From Conoideocrella luteorostrata (lineage: Eukaryota; Ascomycota; Sordariomycetes; Hypocreales; Clavicipitaceae), in NCBI GenBank assembly GCA_032433595.1, contig JASWJB010000021.1, positions 186,001 through 250,000 on the forward strand: DNA of 64,000 nucleotides. The letters run 5' to 3'. Positions 24,940 through 36,154 of the stretch are shown one piece after another. The position numbers and the translations under genes are program-made. Under the pieces are notes generated by a model. The model did no database searches and was not told the origin of the DNA. It worked only from the letters and a program-made list of their open reading frames with translations. The stretch's first letter is position 1. Each line of letters begins with the position of its first letter.

Positions 24940-25220
24940 GATACTTTGATATACCTGCATGTACTAAAACAGGCCTAAATTCTTGATATTCTTTGTGGAG
25001 AGAAAGCTAGATTATAACAATATTATGTAAATTTAGGCACTAATAAATATCCCTAAATATGCTAATAAAGCTTTTGTGCTGCAAGTAAAATATACTAAGT
25101 TATTAAGTGCTAGAAGCACGCTCTAGCTAGGCTACTCTATCCCTAAGTTAGTTTCTTAGATTTATTAATCTAATTTTCTCTTTTTATTTAAATATAGCTT
25201 AGGCTTAATTCTTTAAAGGG
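24940..25220. other. AT-rich intergenic sequence
   Basis: No supported feature. Confidence 0.4.
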
Positions 25221-26090
25221 GCTACATATCTTGCGGCTATTGTTTTTGTTTGATATTGTGCTGTTAATATTAGACATTAGCCGGATAGTAATAGAAATCA
25301 TAAATCTATTCTTTGTTAGCGTAGCCCTTTTACTAACTTAAACGAAACAATACGGGATATCTTTTGTAAGAGTGCTAATGTAGTATTTATTACCTATCTA
25401 AATACTATCTAGGGTTCTGCTATATATAGTGGCTCTATAATCTTCTTTAAACTTATATTTAGGCTTAACCTAAATATATAGAAACCTTGTCTAATTTTTA
25501 GGATCATCGGGCATTCTATAATTAAAAGTATGCAGCGCGGTTTTATATTAATTTATAGGCTCTGTATAAGTTTGGCTGCTGACTAGGGTTATCTAAAAAG
25601 GCTCGAGATTGCTAACATTTAGATTTCCGTTAGATGCTTGTTTAATAGGATATTTTAGACTTATTTTTACGTAAGTTTAAATTTTAATAGGCACGCATTA
25701 GCTCTTTATTGTAAGGGGAATAGAGCTTATATAAAGTAATCACCCCTTAAATGTGAGCTTCTGGCTGAAATTACCCTATGTAAGCAAAACTAGATTAGAA
25801 ACAAATAAGTATTATATAGCTATAATAGCATAACAGTATATACTATCTACTAGCATAGTAAAGCCAGAAATAGCTAAGTATCTCTTCGAGACCCTAAAGC
25901 TGCGACTTTGTATTTATCTTATTATTAATTTAACTAAGCGCATTTAACCCTAAGAAGATAGGCACAAGAGTCTTTATTAGCAAAGGCTTGCCTGAAACAT
26001 ATATTAGAAAAAAGTTATGTTATTACTATAATTATATTCCTAGGATTAACAGCAGTACTCTGAATCTGGCTAAGTTAAGAGCTACTTAGT
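25220..26090 (+). pseudogene. Weak unassigned relic
   Basis: A plus frame with RIP-type stops reads YLNTI*GSAIYSGSIIFFKL, then SLRDPKAATLYLSYY, and RR*AQESLLAKACLKHILEK before a hydrophobic VITIIIFLGLTAVL. Another frame is also fairly open here, so the choice is not secure. No family recognised. Confidence 0.25.
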
Positions 26091-26099
26091 TTCTCTCTT

Positions 26100-27235
26100 A
26101 GTTACTAGCAGCGTGTAGCTCTTTAATAATCATTAATGCGATAGTAATGTAAGAATTAAAGCTTGAAGGGTTTAAATTTTTTAATTTTTTTTGGAAAAAT
26201 AGACGGCATAAAAACTTTATATTACGAAATTATTCTTGATTTAGTACGTATTTGGATGTAACAAAGTATGCAATACATCCTACGACTACACATTAAATAA
26301 ACGATCTTAACAAATACCATAACATCTAGGATGCAATGGTTAAAAGACTAACGCGGAAAACCCAGAACGTAACGAGTAAGCCGAATAGCTTTCCTCGGTC
26401 CGCGAAAATTCTCAGTAGACAGTTTCTATTTTGAATTGCTTGCAAAATGCCGTTATATAAGCACGTAAGTCCAGTGATAACATAATTATAATGCCGCAGC
26501 ATCATCACCATCTAGTATACTTCGCGCAAAGGACTACATAATCGCAATATCTAAGAAACTACCGTAGGCTGACATTTAGTCTCGTTTTGACCCGTGAATA
26601 CCACATCACCAGTCATGTTTTAACCACTTTCTTGCATTTTTTTGTCTGCGACAGTACCAATGCCATGCCGTGTATACTACTAGGCCCGGTAATCCGCGTC
26701 CGCAACTATATATGTTTTGTTCGGGGCCACAAATAGACGCTTGAAATTATCCTCAATTTTCCGCATTATACTAGTTCACGACTAGTCATTTTTCATCAAT
26801 ACTTAATATCTAACCCCTTACATGTAACACTCCACATACGACGGGAAGACTTTTTATTTCAGTACACAATATGTTCACGCCGTCACAAAACAATAAGCCT
26901 AGGCAAAGACTCCGAAGGGAATGCAGAGAGGCTCTAGCAGCTTATATTAGTACTTGCATGATTTACGATCGCACGATTACTCCAGACTACTAACTTTCGC
27001 ATAAGAATCACGGACGGGTTTTATAGTTTTACCCTTTAAAGTAAGACTCTTGCCTCGCAGAGCAGCGCTATATTGTTAGAAGATCCTTCGACCTAACTTA
27101 GAGCATCTATTTTGTAAGCCACTAAGCAAATACAATATAGGTAATTGTTAAAATCTTATTCGCTATCTCGGGAATAGATTTCAGGCATGCATAAAAGCTT
27201 CTAATCCTATCCCAGCTAAACTAGCTATAGACTAA
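26100..27235. other. Intergenic sequence with a less AT-rich patch (26,290-27,000)
   Basis: Short ORFs only (for example minus 26,326-26,511) with no domain. Composition is milder than in the flanking relics. Confidence 0.4.
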
Positions 27236-27700
27236 AGTTAAGACGAGAATAAAGATATAAATCTTAGCGAAACAACAGTTTCTGTGAACTATGGAGTATC
27301 TCTAGAAGAAGTTTAGTATTTAGATAGCATTTAAAAACTAAAAGAAGAAATATTCTTATCCTAAACGCGTATTAAGGAGCTTTAAAGAAAGATAGCAGAA
27401 GCTAAAGAGAAAATCTTAACTCAGGGAATGTAGATATTTTAGTCTAACTTAATGATAAATCGCATTGCATAGGTATTACAGGAATATTAGCAGAGTAATT
27501 AAAATTACAGTCTAGTATAGTTTATAGAAAGTTTATGCGAGGAAGAAGTTAAAATTAAGAGTGTAAGCATATAATCCTAGAATAGCTAATTTACCTCCTT
27601 ATCCAAAAAGTCGTGAATAGTCTTTTAGCTTAATCACTTTTTAATGCGAAGTAGAACGTTTTTTATAATTTCTGTAACTCTAGTAATATACACTATACAT
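27236..27700 (+). pseudogene. Coiled-coil protein fragment
   Basis: The plus frame reads GVSLEEV*YLDSI*KLKEEI, then TRIKEL*RKIAEAKEKILTQ and LMINRIA*VLQEY, with heptad-like spacing of I/L and charged residues. Stops replace Gln. No other domain. It converges with a second coiled-coil relic on the opposite strand at 27,740-28,085. Confidence 0.4.
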
Positions 27701-27739
27701 TATTAAATGCATGCTTTTCTTTTCTTTAATCTAGTGCCT

Positions 27740-28085
27740 TCTCCTAAAGACTAATTAACTTCTATATTGCCTATACACTTATATAGAGCACGGTTAAGTA
27801 CTTCTATCTTAATATTTAAGTCCCTTAGCCGTTAAACGTCTTGTTTCAGGGTAATATTCTTAGATAAGCGCGTCTTTACCTCCCTAGTCTTTTCTATTAG
27901 GCTATCTTTATGGAAGTCAAGGTCTTTCTTAATTAATTCTTAACAGAGAATCTTATCCTTGAGTTTCTCGCGTAAATCTAGCACTAATAATTGAAGAAAT
28001 TCGTTGCGCTAGTTGACTTTGTATAGATCTTGCTCTAATCTAAAGCAAACGTCCTTGAGTTGTTGGTAATCCTTAACTATGTTCA
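27740..28085 (-). pseudogene. Coiled-coil protein relic
   Basis: ATG at 28,083-28,085 gives MNIVKDYQQLKDVCFRLEQD, then NEFLQLLVLDLREKLKDKIL, KKDLDFHKDSLIEKTREVKT and a further heptad stretch with RLRDLNIKIEVLNRALYKC. Only a few stops, all at Gln-like positions. Probably an oligomerising protein or part of one; no named family. It lies just downstream of the minus-strand gene at 28,318-28,760 and might share its origin. Confidence 0.5.
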
Positions 28086-28317
28086 TACTAAATCCTTAAT
28101 TTCTAAAACTAAAAGCAAAAGGCATACTATATGTTTTTATTAACTCACGCAGCCACCTTTATATTAATAAGTAGCTTACCTACACTTAATAAATATCCTA
28201 TTAGCACCTAACCCTACATAATATGCTTTGCTATTACTTACTAATTACATGCTAACTATATATACACCAAGCAAAAGCATTTATCTACTAACTTTTTAAC
28301 GGACACTAGCCTAATCC

Positions 28318-28760
28318 TCAACCTTAAACAAATCTTCCTCCGTATTGTACATGCCTCTTTCTGGCTCTGCATTATCCTAACAGGTCTTGTCTAGTTTTTA
28401 CTATATATCCGCAATTTTATTAATTAATGTTTATAGCTTGTTATTAAGATCTCTTTATCTGCGAGATTTTGAAGAGATACTTTGCGAAATATTTATCTCC
28501 GTTGCCTCCAGAGACTATATAACCTTCTGCATAGAAGCGATAGCTTCCAAACTTTGCTTCCCTAACTTATTTACGTTGTGTGATTTTATAAGTTTCTCTA
28601 ATATATAGCAAGTTTGCTGTATATTTATTAGAGTACTTCCAGGAAATAACTTAACTACTAAGCGCAGACGACTGTCACGAATCCTTAGGCTATTAAGCCT
28701 TTTCCATAAGTCTTCTAAATTAATAGTAGTTATTCCTTCGCGAGACAATGCGCTACTCAT
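28318..28760 (-). pseudogene. Unassigned protein relic (MSSALS...)
   Basis: The first 81 codons from ATG 28,758-28,760 are open: MSSALSREGITTINLEDLWK, then RDSRLRLVVKLFPGSTLINI and LEKLIKSHNVNKLGKQSLEA. After the first stop the same frame continues SLEATEINISQSIS and ends with NAEPERGMYNTEEDLFKVED. The helical, charged pattern is similar in style to N-terminal regions of fungal STAND proteins, but I cannot name the family. The conserved-looking 5' half suggests it decayed recently. Confidence 0.5.
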
Positions 28761-28799
28761 AGCTAGTGTCCTATTACTTTGCTTGCTGCTAATCTCCTA

Positions 28800-30795
28800 A
28801 TTTATATAGAAATGCAGAAATAGCTAAACTGTAAATATAGTAATGTTTTCTTAGTACATTCCTTTATTAGTTATAGATTTTGCCGGTTAGCAAAACAGCT
28901 TTAATTTTATGTCTAACGCAATAGCTATGTATATATACTTGGTATATAGGTTAATCTACCCTTAGATTTTCTCTAGCGGGCATCTATTTTATGCTCAGGG
29001 ACTAATTCGTCTAGTTTTATTAATTTGCGAGACTATATTATCTATGTGCCAAGTCGCACTTAAAGTTATAACTAGGAGTGTGAATTCTTATAGGCATTAG
29101 TATTTAAGGAAATTTTTATCACAGAATAAGAACTATATTAATAAATATAGTATTTAATTAAGTCTAACAGTACTTATTAATGGGTCTAAGGAAAATATGT
29201 TTATTTGCTTACACTTATAGCCATAAGCCCCTCCTCTGCTTTGCAGGAAATAATAAAAGAAGACAGCTATTCTTAGCTATATAGGTCGTGAAAGCGCTAA
29301 AAATTACCCAAATAAAAGTACTCTTTTAGCTTGAACCCTTAATGTTTCTGCACACGTGAGTGATTAGGCTGCTCTTAGGTATTTAAGAACTTATAATTCT
29401 GTGTTTTAGCTGTACTTAGTATTTATATAATTATAAATACTTAGGAAAAAATATTATATTTACTTAATAGCATTTCAATTTCTAGAGATAAGAAGTATAG
29501 TAACAAGATACTATCTATTCACCAGCCTTCTTGCTATAGTGTTTGCTAGTTCCAGAAACCCTAGAAACATTATAGATAGTTGTTTTCCTTCGCTAGACTA
29601 CTATACAAACGCAACCTTCTTGACGACAACCGTAATACCCTAATTTTGTGACTAACTAGAGCAAGAACAAGTAAGCCTAAATATTTCTACAGACAAAGTT
29701 ATATAATACACTTAAGGGGGTATCTTATACACCCTCGCTATTACAAATATAATCTGGGAGGTCCCTGTAACTCCTGTACAAAAGGATAATATAAGCTTTG
29801 CAAAATGCCAAAAAAGTCTATAGGTAGATTGGATTAATTGTAAGTTTACCCTATTAAATTCTTTAAACATTCTAACTAGAGCTTTAGGTTTAAGAGATAC
29901 GCGTAAATTCCTAGCTAGGGGAATCCTTTACTCACGAGGGCTAAGGTGGTTCATACGGGCGACTAGCTAAAGAGAACTAAACAACATTAGTATTTGCCGA
30001 TAATAATCTAACATATCAAAGTGGCATCTTGAGAAAAAAGCCTCGTTTTTCCCTCTTTATGTTCCAAATTTAGCCAAAACGAGTCCTTGGTACTGCGACA
30101 GCACATAAGTCCATCTTATACAGCTAAAAAAAAAGCCCTATCGCTCCTACATTATTGCCCTCAAAAACATAGGTAGTGGCGAGTGCCTTAAAGTATACGG
30201 AGATAAATTATACTCTCGTTTAGTTTATTATTATAACTCAGTCTTCTATAATTTGCGAAACTAAAAGGTAGCACGTTAGTTCTTAACACTGTAGGGGTGC
30301 AACCTATTAATAGAACCTTCTTTATTATAATAGTAATATTACTAGAGATCAAATATTAAAGATCATGGTAAAAGAGGAAGCTGTTTTTTTGCAATTTATA
30401 TAACTCACAAATTAATGTATTACTGATCACATCACCGTACTTTTATGACTTTAGAGCTCTGGTTTTGGATAAATCAAAAACAAACAGCAAAAAATGGCGT
30501 TTAGATCCAGGGTATGTAATCTCATATTATGCTACAGCATAAAACCATAGCTAAAGACAGACAATGCTATTAGCACTAGTCCTTACTATGCACTCTTAAA
30601 TAAACGCAAGAGAAGCTAGCTTTAATGCCTAGAGGGTAAAAATAATCTTTCTAGTCTTTTGTGTTATTTATCTTAAAAGTCTTGCCTTAACATAGCTAAC
30701 TATATTGAACCCTAAACTAGTTAGATAGGCAACCAAGAGTCTGTCAGATTAGCACCGTTCGAATACTTTTGCTTCTTTTGTTTATTTTTTAACGT
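28800..30795. other. AT-rich intergenic sequence
   Basis: Two kilobases without a supportable coding frame. Several stretches (for example 29,700-30,200) are less AT-rich but have stops in all frames at short intervals and no repeats shared with the rest of the window. Confidence 0.4.
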
Positions 30796-30799
30796 GTAT

Positions 30800-31650
30800 T
30801 AAGAGAATAAGCACAAGGAGGCTAATAAACGGCTAGATAAGGATAATCTAATTAATTTTTACGAAGAAGAACTTAAGAATAACCCTAGCTTATGCGATAA
30901 GCAAGCTTCTAATTTGTTAGAATATAAGTGGATAAATATGCGCGCTTCTAGGGATATTATAGCTAAATACTAACTCCGCGCCACCTACACTAACCCGGAC
31001 AACTTTAGAATATATATTTATAGCGATTTTTATGGGTATAGACTCCAGGAGCTAGTTAAGAACTTGGTATATTTAAATATCTCCTTACTATTACGGTTAG
31101 ATCCTAACCTCTGTAAAGCTTATAGCATTTAATAAACAGTTTAGGAAGAGAGATTAAGACAAGGTAAACCTTAGACAGATATAGGCTATTGTGGCTAGAA
31201 TAGCGCATTAGCTAAATGAAGATAAATTTAGGCCTTAGGTTGGTACGTAAACTTTAATAGCCTTGCCATCGCCGCTGACCACTGAACAGGCTATGAGGAT
31301 AGTGAACGTGTACAGCAGACCGCTAGTCTTATTAGCTGCTCGTTACTTAGTTCCCTTAACAAGCTAGACCTAGCAGGAATACTTAGAGCTAACTCGGAGA
31401 TTAAAGACCTAGGTTTAGTCCTGTTAATATACCTTGAGTGGGCACACACACTCATACGCTATGGCATCGATAACGAAGACTTCGAGTGGCGCAAAGAGAC
31501 TGTCGCCTATGCAAGGAAGGCTAATATTAATCTCAAAGCTATGGGGTGCTACAGCGTTAGGGAGAAGATTAACGCCTTAGAACGAGAGCATAGGGTTATT
31601 GCGCCCTTGGAAGGAGTTACAGGAACTAATAGATGGGCTTAGACAGATAG
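30800..31650 (+). pseudogene. Unassigned protein relic
   Basis: One plus frame is traceable over about 280 codons: KRLDKDNLINFYEEELKNNP, NMRASRDIIAKY*LRATYTN, FYGYRLQELVKNLVYLN, then LGWYVNFNSLAIAADH*TGY, SLISCSLLSSLNKLDLAGIL and a long stop-free C-terminal part LGLVLLIYLEWAHTLIRYGI, ARKANINLKAMGCYSVREKI. A TGA occupies a Trp position. The sequence is soluble and helical. Family not recognised. Confidence 0.5.
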
Positions 31651-31668
31651 TGTACGTCCTCCTAGGTT

Positions 31669-31890
31669 ATGGCCACTAAGGTATATTATATCGCTAATAA
31701 GAACGGTAAATAGTTTAGGAAGTTAAGAAGCCGTGGAGGGCAGAGATTTAACATTCTCAGAATATCGCGCTAGGAGCAAGCTAGTTATGCGTTCAACGGA
31801 GAAGATCTATTAAAGGACTTTACGGTGAAAGAGCTCCGCGACGGTCTCATTATAGCGGACTAGGGGCACAGCAAAAATAAAGAACAATAA
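31669..31890 (+). pseudogene. Small unassigned protein relic
   Basis: ATG 31,669 opens MATKVYYIANKNGK*FRKLR, followed by RGGQRFNILRISR*EQASYA and DFTVKELRDGLIIAD*GHSK, ending TAA 31,888-31,890 (74 codons). All three internal stops fit Trp codons. It directly follows the relic at 30,800-31,650 and may be a further exon of it in another frame. Confidence 0.4.
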
Positions 31891-31894
31891 AAAC

Positions 31895-32510
31895 AGAAAG
31901 AAGAGTGTCATACTTTGTTTCGTGCTATTGGAATAAGCTCAAGTCTAGCTTTGAAGATTAAGATCGCACATGGTTCAAAAGACTAGAGGTGGAAAACTAC
32001 AGAACCATGTAGGCTTTCATTATGAATCTGTACGCGTGTATTACAGGATAACAAGTATAAAGAAATGCTGTTCTGCGTGAATAAATTTCGTAGCCAGTAG
32101 GTTTATGCTTAGCAAGTGCTCTGTTATAGTAACATATTTTATAACATTATGTACTTCGGCTTATACCCACTAACCATGGCAACATCACGCTTTAGCATTA
32201 TAAACAGCAGCATTAGCGATCTTGTTTTACAGTAGAGTTGTATTTAAGCATTTATCAATGTACTAGCTATGTGACCTAACACTAAGCACTTACCCTATCC
32301 CTGAACCTTCGCTAATTGCTTTGACTATGTTATGAACCAGAGCCTAGAGTATACTATCCCTGTTTAGCCACCCCTCCCCCGCTGGCCCTTGCCTAAAAAG
32401 CAAAGCCAGAGCCCGCTCTAAATATTATAATATATACAGAGTAACATGGGATAGGGACCACCCTAGCTACGGACTAACCCCGCCTGGATTGTAGGCCTTT
32501 GCACAAAGAT
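31895..32510. other. Intergenic sequence
   Basis: No supported feature. Confidence 0.4.
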
Positions 32511-32512
32511 AC

Positions 32513-32965
32513 CTACACTCTCTTAGTGCCCCTATTATCTACCAACAGCATTGTTACCTGATCCTGTGGTTCGTGAGGTTCTTCCGCGCCACTCGTGATG
32601 GTTCTTAACCTTTGTCCTAGATTATGTATTTTTGGCAACAGCGATTTAAGCTTTGCAAGGCAGCGCTGTAAGTAATCGTTTTCCTGTCGTAAGGCTCTGT
32701 TCTGCTGCGTTAGATCTTCTACGTAACACCTTATCTGGCTTGCTATTAACTGATCTATCCTTATTGATGTGAAGCTAGAAGACTTCCTAGCTTAAAGAGC
32801 TTGGGTTGTTCTCCTTGTCGCGGCGGTACTGCCGCCTATGGATTGAACCGCTAAGTCATTATTTGTTGGGGGTGGCGGTCCACCCGTCGCCGTCTAATTG
32901 GCTATAGCTAGGCGGCTGCCCACGCTAGAGTGGCCATCGGGGGTGGTAGATTGGCGGCCATATTT
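32513..32965 (-). pseudogene. Coiled-coil protein with proline-rich N-terminus
   Basis: On the minus strand: a low-complexity ATGGPPPPTNNDLAV segment, then RIDQLIASQIRCYVEDL and QQNRALRQENDYLQRCLAKL (heptads with N and L spacing as in leucine zippers), followed by HNLGQRLRTITSGAEEPHE, and ending TKRV before a TAG at 32,513-32,515. The stops present are Trp/Gln-compatible. The basic region of a bZIP factor is not evident, so I call only a coiled coil. Confidence 0.45.
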
Positions 32966-33839
32966 TGACTAGCGGAGCTTTTTCCACATTTCCGAGGGCT
33001 CTTGGTTTCTGTTAATGTTTAACTGCTTGCTTTTGATTAGAACCTAGCGTGCCACTCTTAATTTACGTTGCTGTTACTGTGGTATTTTAAAGAATTAGTT
33101 AAAATCCTAAACCTCGCAAGGAAGAATAGCGTCTGGCGAAATTCTCCGAATTAACTAGTGAAAGTAAGCAGTACTGAGGGTGGCAGAAAGTGGTGGTCTG
33201 CAGCATAGGTGGGTATCCTTCAGTAACGCTTTGTGCGCAAAAACTAGCTAAGGTTAATAAGGGCTAGCTAGACACCCCACGCCCCCCCTGGAGCATAGAA
33301 ACTGGTGCTACAAAGCCTGGCGAACAACGACCCTCCCTTATCCTTAACGATGACCATGCTCGAGTCGCCTCCAGGGATTAGGGGTAACTCCTCGTAGCAT
33401 GCGGAGTACTCTGTATTCCGCATGTACGCTTAACACTATGCCCTTGCTACGTTTTATCCAGAAGGGTTAGCACCTTGCTTTGCTATGGCTATGCTGTTAG
33501 TTATAGGCGTTATAGTAAATAAGCTAGGGGTAAGCGGAACATTAATGCTCCCCTTCGCGCCTCGTCTGGAACTAAGATAAGTTAGGAAGCAGGGGCGCGT
33601 GTTGTGCGAGCTATAAAGGAAATGCGTTGCCTCTCATTCCACACACCGGAGCAGATCTTATTATAACTAGGAGACTCTACGTTTACACGGGGCTGCTGCA
33701 CTATTCTTCTGTTCGTAATTGCTACTATTAATACCATCTACTTAGGTGTAGGATTTGGCATCCGGGACGCTACGAAAAGCCATTCTGCTAGAACTAAACC
33801 TACAGCAACGCCTTTGGTCACGGCTGCAACGTCGAGTGC
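32966..33839. other. GC-richer region with gene fragments on the minus strand
   Basis: Composition is less AT-biased. Minus-strand fragments read AYMRNTEYSACYEELPLIPG then GDSSMVIVKDKGGSLFARLC (about 33,290-33,440), and ALDVAAVTKGVAVGLVLAEW (33,738-33,840), the latter cut by the LTR at 33,840. No family recognised; they could be remnants of one gene split by insertion. Confidence 0.3.
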
Positions 33840-34083
33840 TGTTTGAATAGATGAGAGGTTCAAATCGATCTGCATTGATGGGAGGAGCTGTGTTACAGTG
33901 ATGAGGGAGGGAGGAATTCCTCGTCTGACAGCCCTATCCAAATCCCCCTATAAATACCCCTACAATCTAAGACACGCCTGTCCTGGATTCTTGCCTTAGG
34001 CCTAGAGATCACCTATCCTTTCTCTTATAGCCCGTGTATCCACATATCCGCTCCACACACACACACACACGTGTAATCTAACA
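33840..34083 (-). mobile_element. Solo LTR, family A copy 1 (reverse), near-perfect TSD (AGTGC/ACTGC)
   Basis: 244 bp. On the minus strand it starts TGTTAGATTACACG, has a (GT)n tract, and ends ATTCAAACA. Flanks are AGTGC (33,835-33,839) and ACTGC (34,084-34,088). It is the reverse complement of the copy at 34,101-34,319 and also matches 49,160-49,936. The CA/GT dinucleotide run at 34,052-34,070 belongs to this LTR. Confidence 0.8.
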
Positions 34084-34100
34084 ACTGCAACTAGTTGAAC

Positions 34101-34319
34101 TGTTGGATTACACTTGTGTGTATACACGGGCAGTGAGAGAAAGGTACGTGGCCTCTGTGGGTCTTAGGTAAAAATTCAGGACAGGCGTGTCTTAGATTGT
34201 AGGGGTATTTATAGGGGGATTTGGATAGGGCTGTCAGGCGAGGAATTCCTCCCTCCCTCATCACTGTAACACAGCTCTTCCTATTAATGCAGATCAATTT
34301 GAACCATCGATTCAAAACA
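34101..34319 (+). mobile_element. Solo LTR, family A copy 2 (forward), near-perfect TSD (TGAAC/TGAAT)
   Basis: 219 bp from TGTTGGATTACACTTG to TTCAAAACA, with shared internal blocks TTTATAGGGGGATTTGG and CCTCCCTCCCTCATCACTG. Flanks TGAAC (34,096-34,100) and TGAAT (34,320-34,324) differ by one C/T transition. It sits head-to-head with copy 1, with 17 bp between them. ORFs called across it are shadows. Confidence 0.8.
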
Positions 34320-34324
34320 TGAAT

Positions 34325-34718
34325 ATTCCGCATTTCGGTCCGCAGCGCGCTGCCAGACAACCCGGAAGCACAATCGCCTCAAGAAATTAGAGGAATTTTT
34401 TCGGATTAGAAAGAGCTCGATCTGACAGTAAACTTCATTAAACACTATGTTAAATATATAAGGCGGCAAAAATATCGTGGGCGTGGAAGGAGACACCTTA
34501 TTGAATTATAATTCTAATTTTTAAGACTTTTCCATGTAATAAGTTAAAACTTATTAAAAATCGTGTCTGGCGCTTGGAAAGAGGTATTAATGTAAAATGA
34601 CTCACATTTACAATTGACTAAGACAACAAATATGGTTCTAATTGGAGCGACGCCTAATGTCCGGATGCCTGATGCGCGAAGGCACAGTAGCATTTTGGTC
34701 AGAGTGTACAATTGAAGG
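34325..34718. other. Intergenic sequence between LTR A and the MITE
   Basis: Milder AT content; short minus-strand ORF 34,284-34,496 overlaps the LTR and has no domain. No supported gene. Confidence 0.4.
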
Positions 34719-34720
34719 TA

Positions 34721-35037
34721 CAGTGCAGTCTAGGTTCAGCACCCACTAAAGCCCTTACTAGTATGTTAGTGTTGGAATGCCGCCAAGCAGCATCGGGCCC
34801 GTCACGTGGTCACCTTCAAGCCCCGATATTTATACGGCGATATCGTGCCTTCCACTATGACTTCTTTTCTTCGTCTTAGATAGACACAGACAATTATTAA
34901 TATATTCCCTTTGAAGCCGATGATCTAGATCATTGCACAACCCTGTGCAACCCACAGTTAAGGTGCATTGAAGGCTTAGTTGTCCCGCACTAAGAGTTCA
35001 GATGCTAACAAGCGGACGCTGAATCTGGACAGCCTTG
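34721..35037. mobile_element. MITE family M copy 1, flanked by TA and split by LTR C
   Basis: Left TIR CAGTGCAGTCTAGGTTCAGC at 34,721 and right TIR (reverse complement of a GTCCAGGTTCAGCGTCCGCT-type end) finishing at 35,037, both bordered by TA. After removing LTR C and one TSD the element is about 125 bp, the same length as the copies at 39,138, 51,306 and 54,367. TA target and long TIRs fit Tc1/mariner-type transposases acting in trans. Confidence 0.8.
34770..34956 (+). mobile_element. Solo LTR, family C copy 1, inside the MITE, TSD GTTAG/GTTAA
   Basis: 187 bp from TGTTGGAATGCCGCC to GTGCAACCCACA, with a TCACGTGGTCACC box and TATTTATAC promoter-like box. Flanks GTTAG (34,765-34,769) and GTTAA (34,957-34,961) differ by a G/A transition. 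Second copy at 45,039-45,239. The insertion into the MITE is therefore the younger event. Confidence 0.82.
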
Positions 35038-35039
35038 TA

Positions 35040-36150
35040 TGGGAGGATTAAATAGATGAAAATCCAACATCTATCCTTGTTATTAAGGTCCAAGCTACAA
35101 GACTTATTAATAAAACATGTATATATTATTTACAGATTTTATACTATGTAAGACGTATTGCGACGGATGAAAGGCAACGTTCCTTTTGAACTACATGTGC
35201 CCTTCTGATTAGTCTTTGAATATGTATAGAAAAGCGATAAAGTCTAATTTTAGCGCGGCTATCTAAACAGTCTATGCATGGCCATAATAGCTTGAAGCCT
35301 AAGAGATTATAAACCAATAATGGCGTAATCGCTCGCTTTAAGCTGGGACTTGTATGTATAGTACAGTGTCAGTGGCGATTATTACTATAGAGGCAAAACG
35401 TAGCCTAAACCGGCATAAGTACGGATTTTTTTTCGGTGGGTTACAGAAGGATCCAGATTCAACGCCCCCGTAGATATTACTGTAATTTCGAAAGCTCATA
35501 ACTACAAATTCCTAATAGCAAGAAGTACAGCTAGCTAGCTTAAAATTAGCCAAACGCTGTGGGTAGGTGGGGTTAACCAGTGGTTAGCCCAGCGCTCTAA
35601 AAACTATCCTCTAAAAGTGGCGTCGCTGCCTCTATAAATAGACGCACATTTTGCTATAAACCTATACTTTTGTTGTAAAGGTTAGCTCTCTACAGAGTAA
35701 GTGGGGAAGCAACCTTTAGGGGGTTTAAAATTGCAGTGAAATGTCCCACCGCTTAGTGGACCCGCCTAATATTTTGTAAGTAATTAGTGGTTGCTGAACC
35801 TAGACTGCTTTGTACAGCAACTAGATGAAATACACAGATAAAATACAGGCTATCGTGACAGATAGTAATATTATAGCAATAAGCCCCTCTTCCTTGCTAA
35901 GCTTATAAATACATTATCTTAATATTTCCCGTTAATTGCGTTCTATCCGCAGTCGCGTAATTGTTATATTTGTTCTACACTCCTATATAATTTTCTTAAG
36001 GTTTTGGCTTTTAATATACCTGCAGGTCAAACCATGGAATGCGACACTTATAAGTGTAAATACATGCTAATATAGTGAGAATAAAGCTAATGGTATGGTA
36101 GGTGGCCGCTGCATGCTAACATACTTGACACCTTTTGCTAGAATAATCCT
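35040..36150. other. Intergenic sequence
   Basis: No supported gene. A palindromic segment GGTTAACCAGTGGTTAGCC occurs near 35,572; no terminal repeats were found around it. Confidence 0.4.
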
Positions 36151-36154
36151 GCGC

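Noticed and set aside
34050..34072. CA dinucleotide microsatellite
   Set aside because: It is part of family A LTR and is present in the other copies, so it is not an independent feature.
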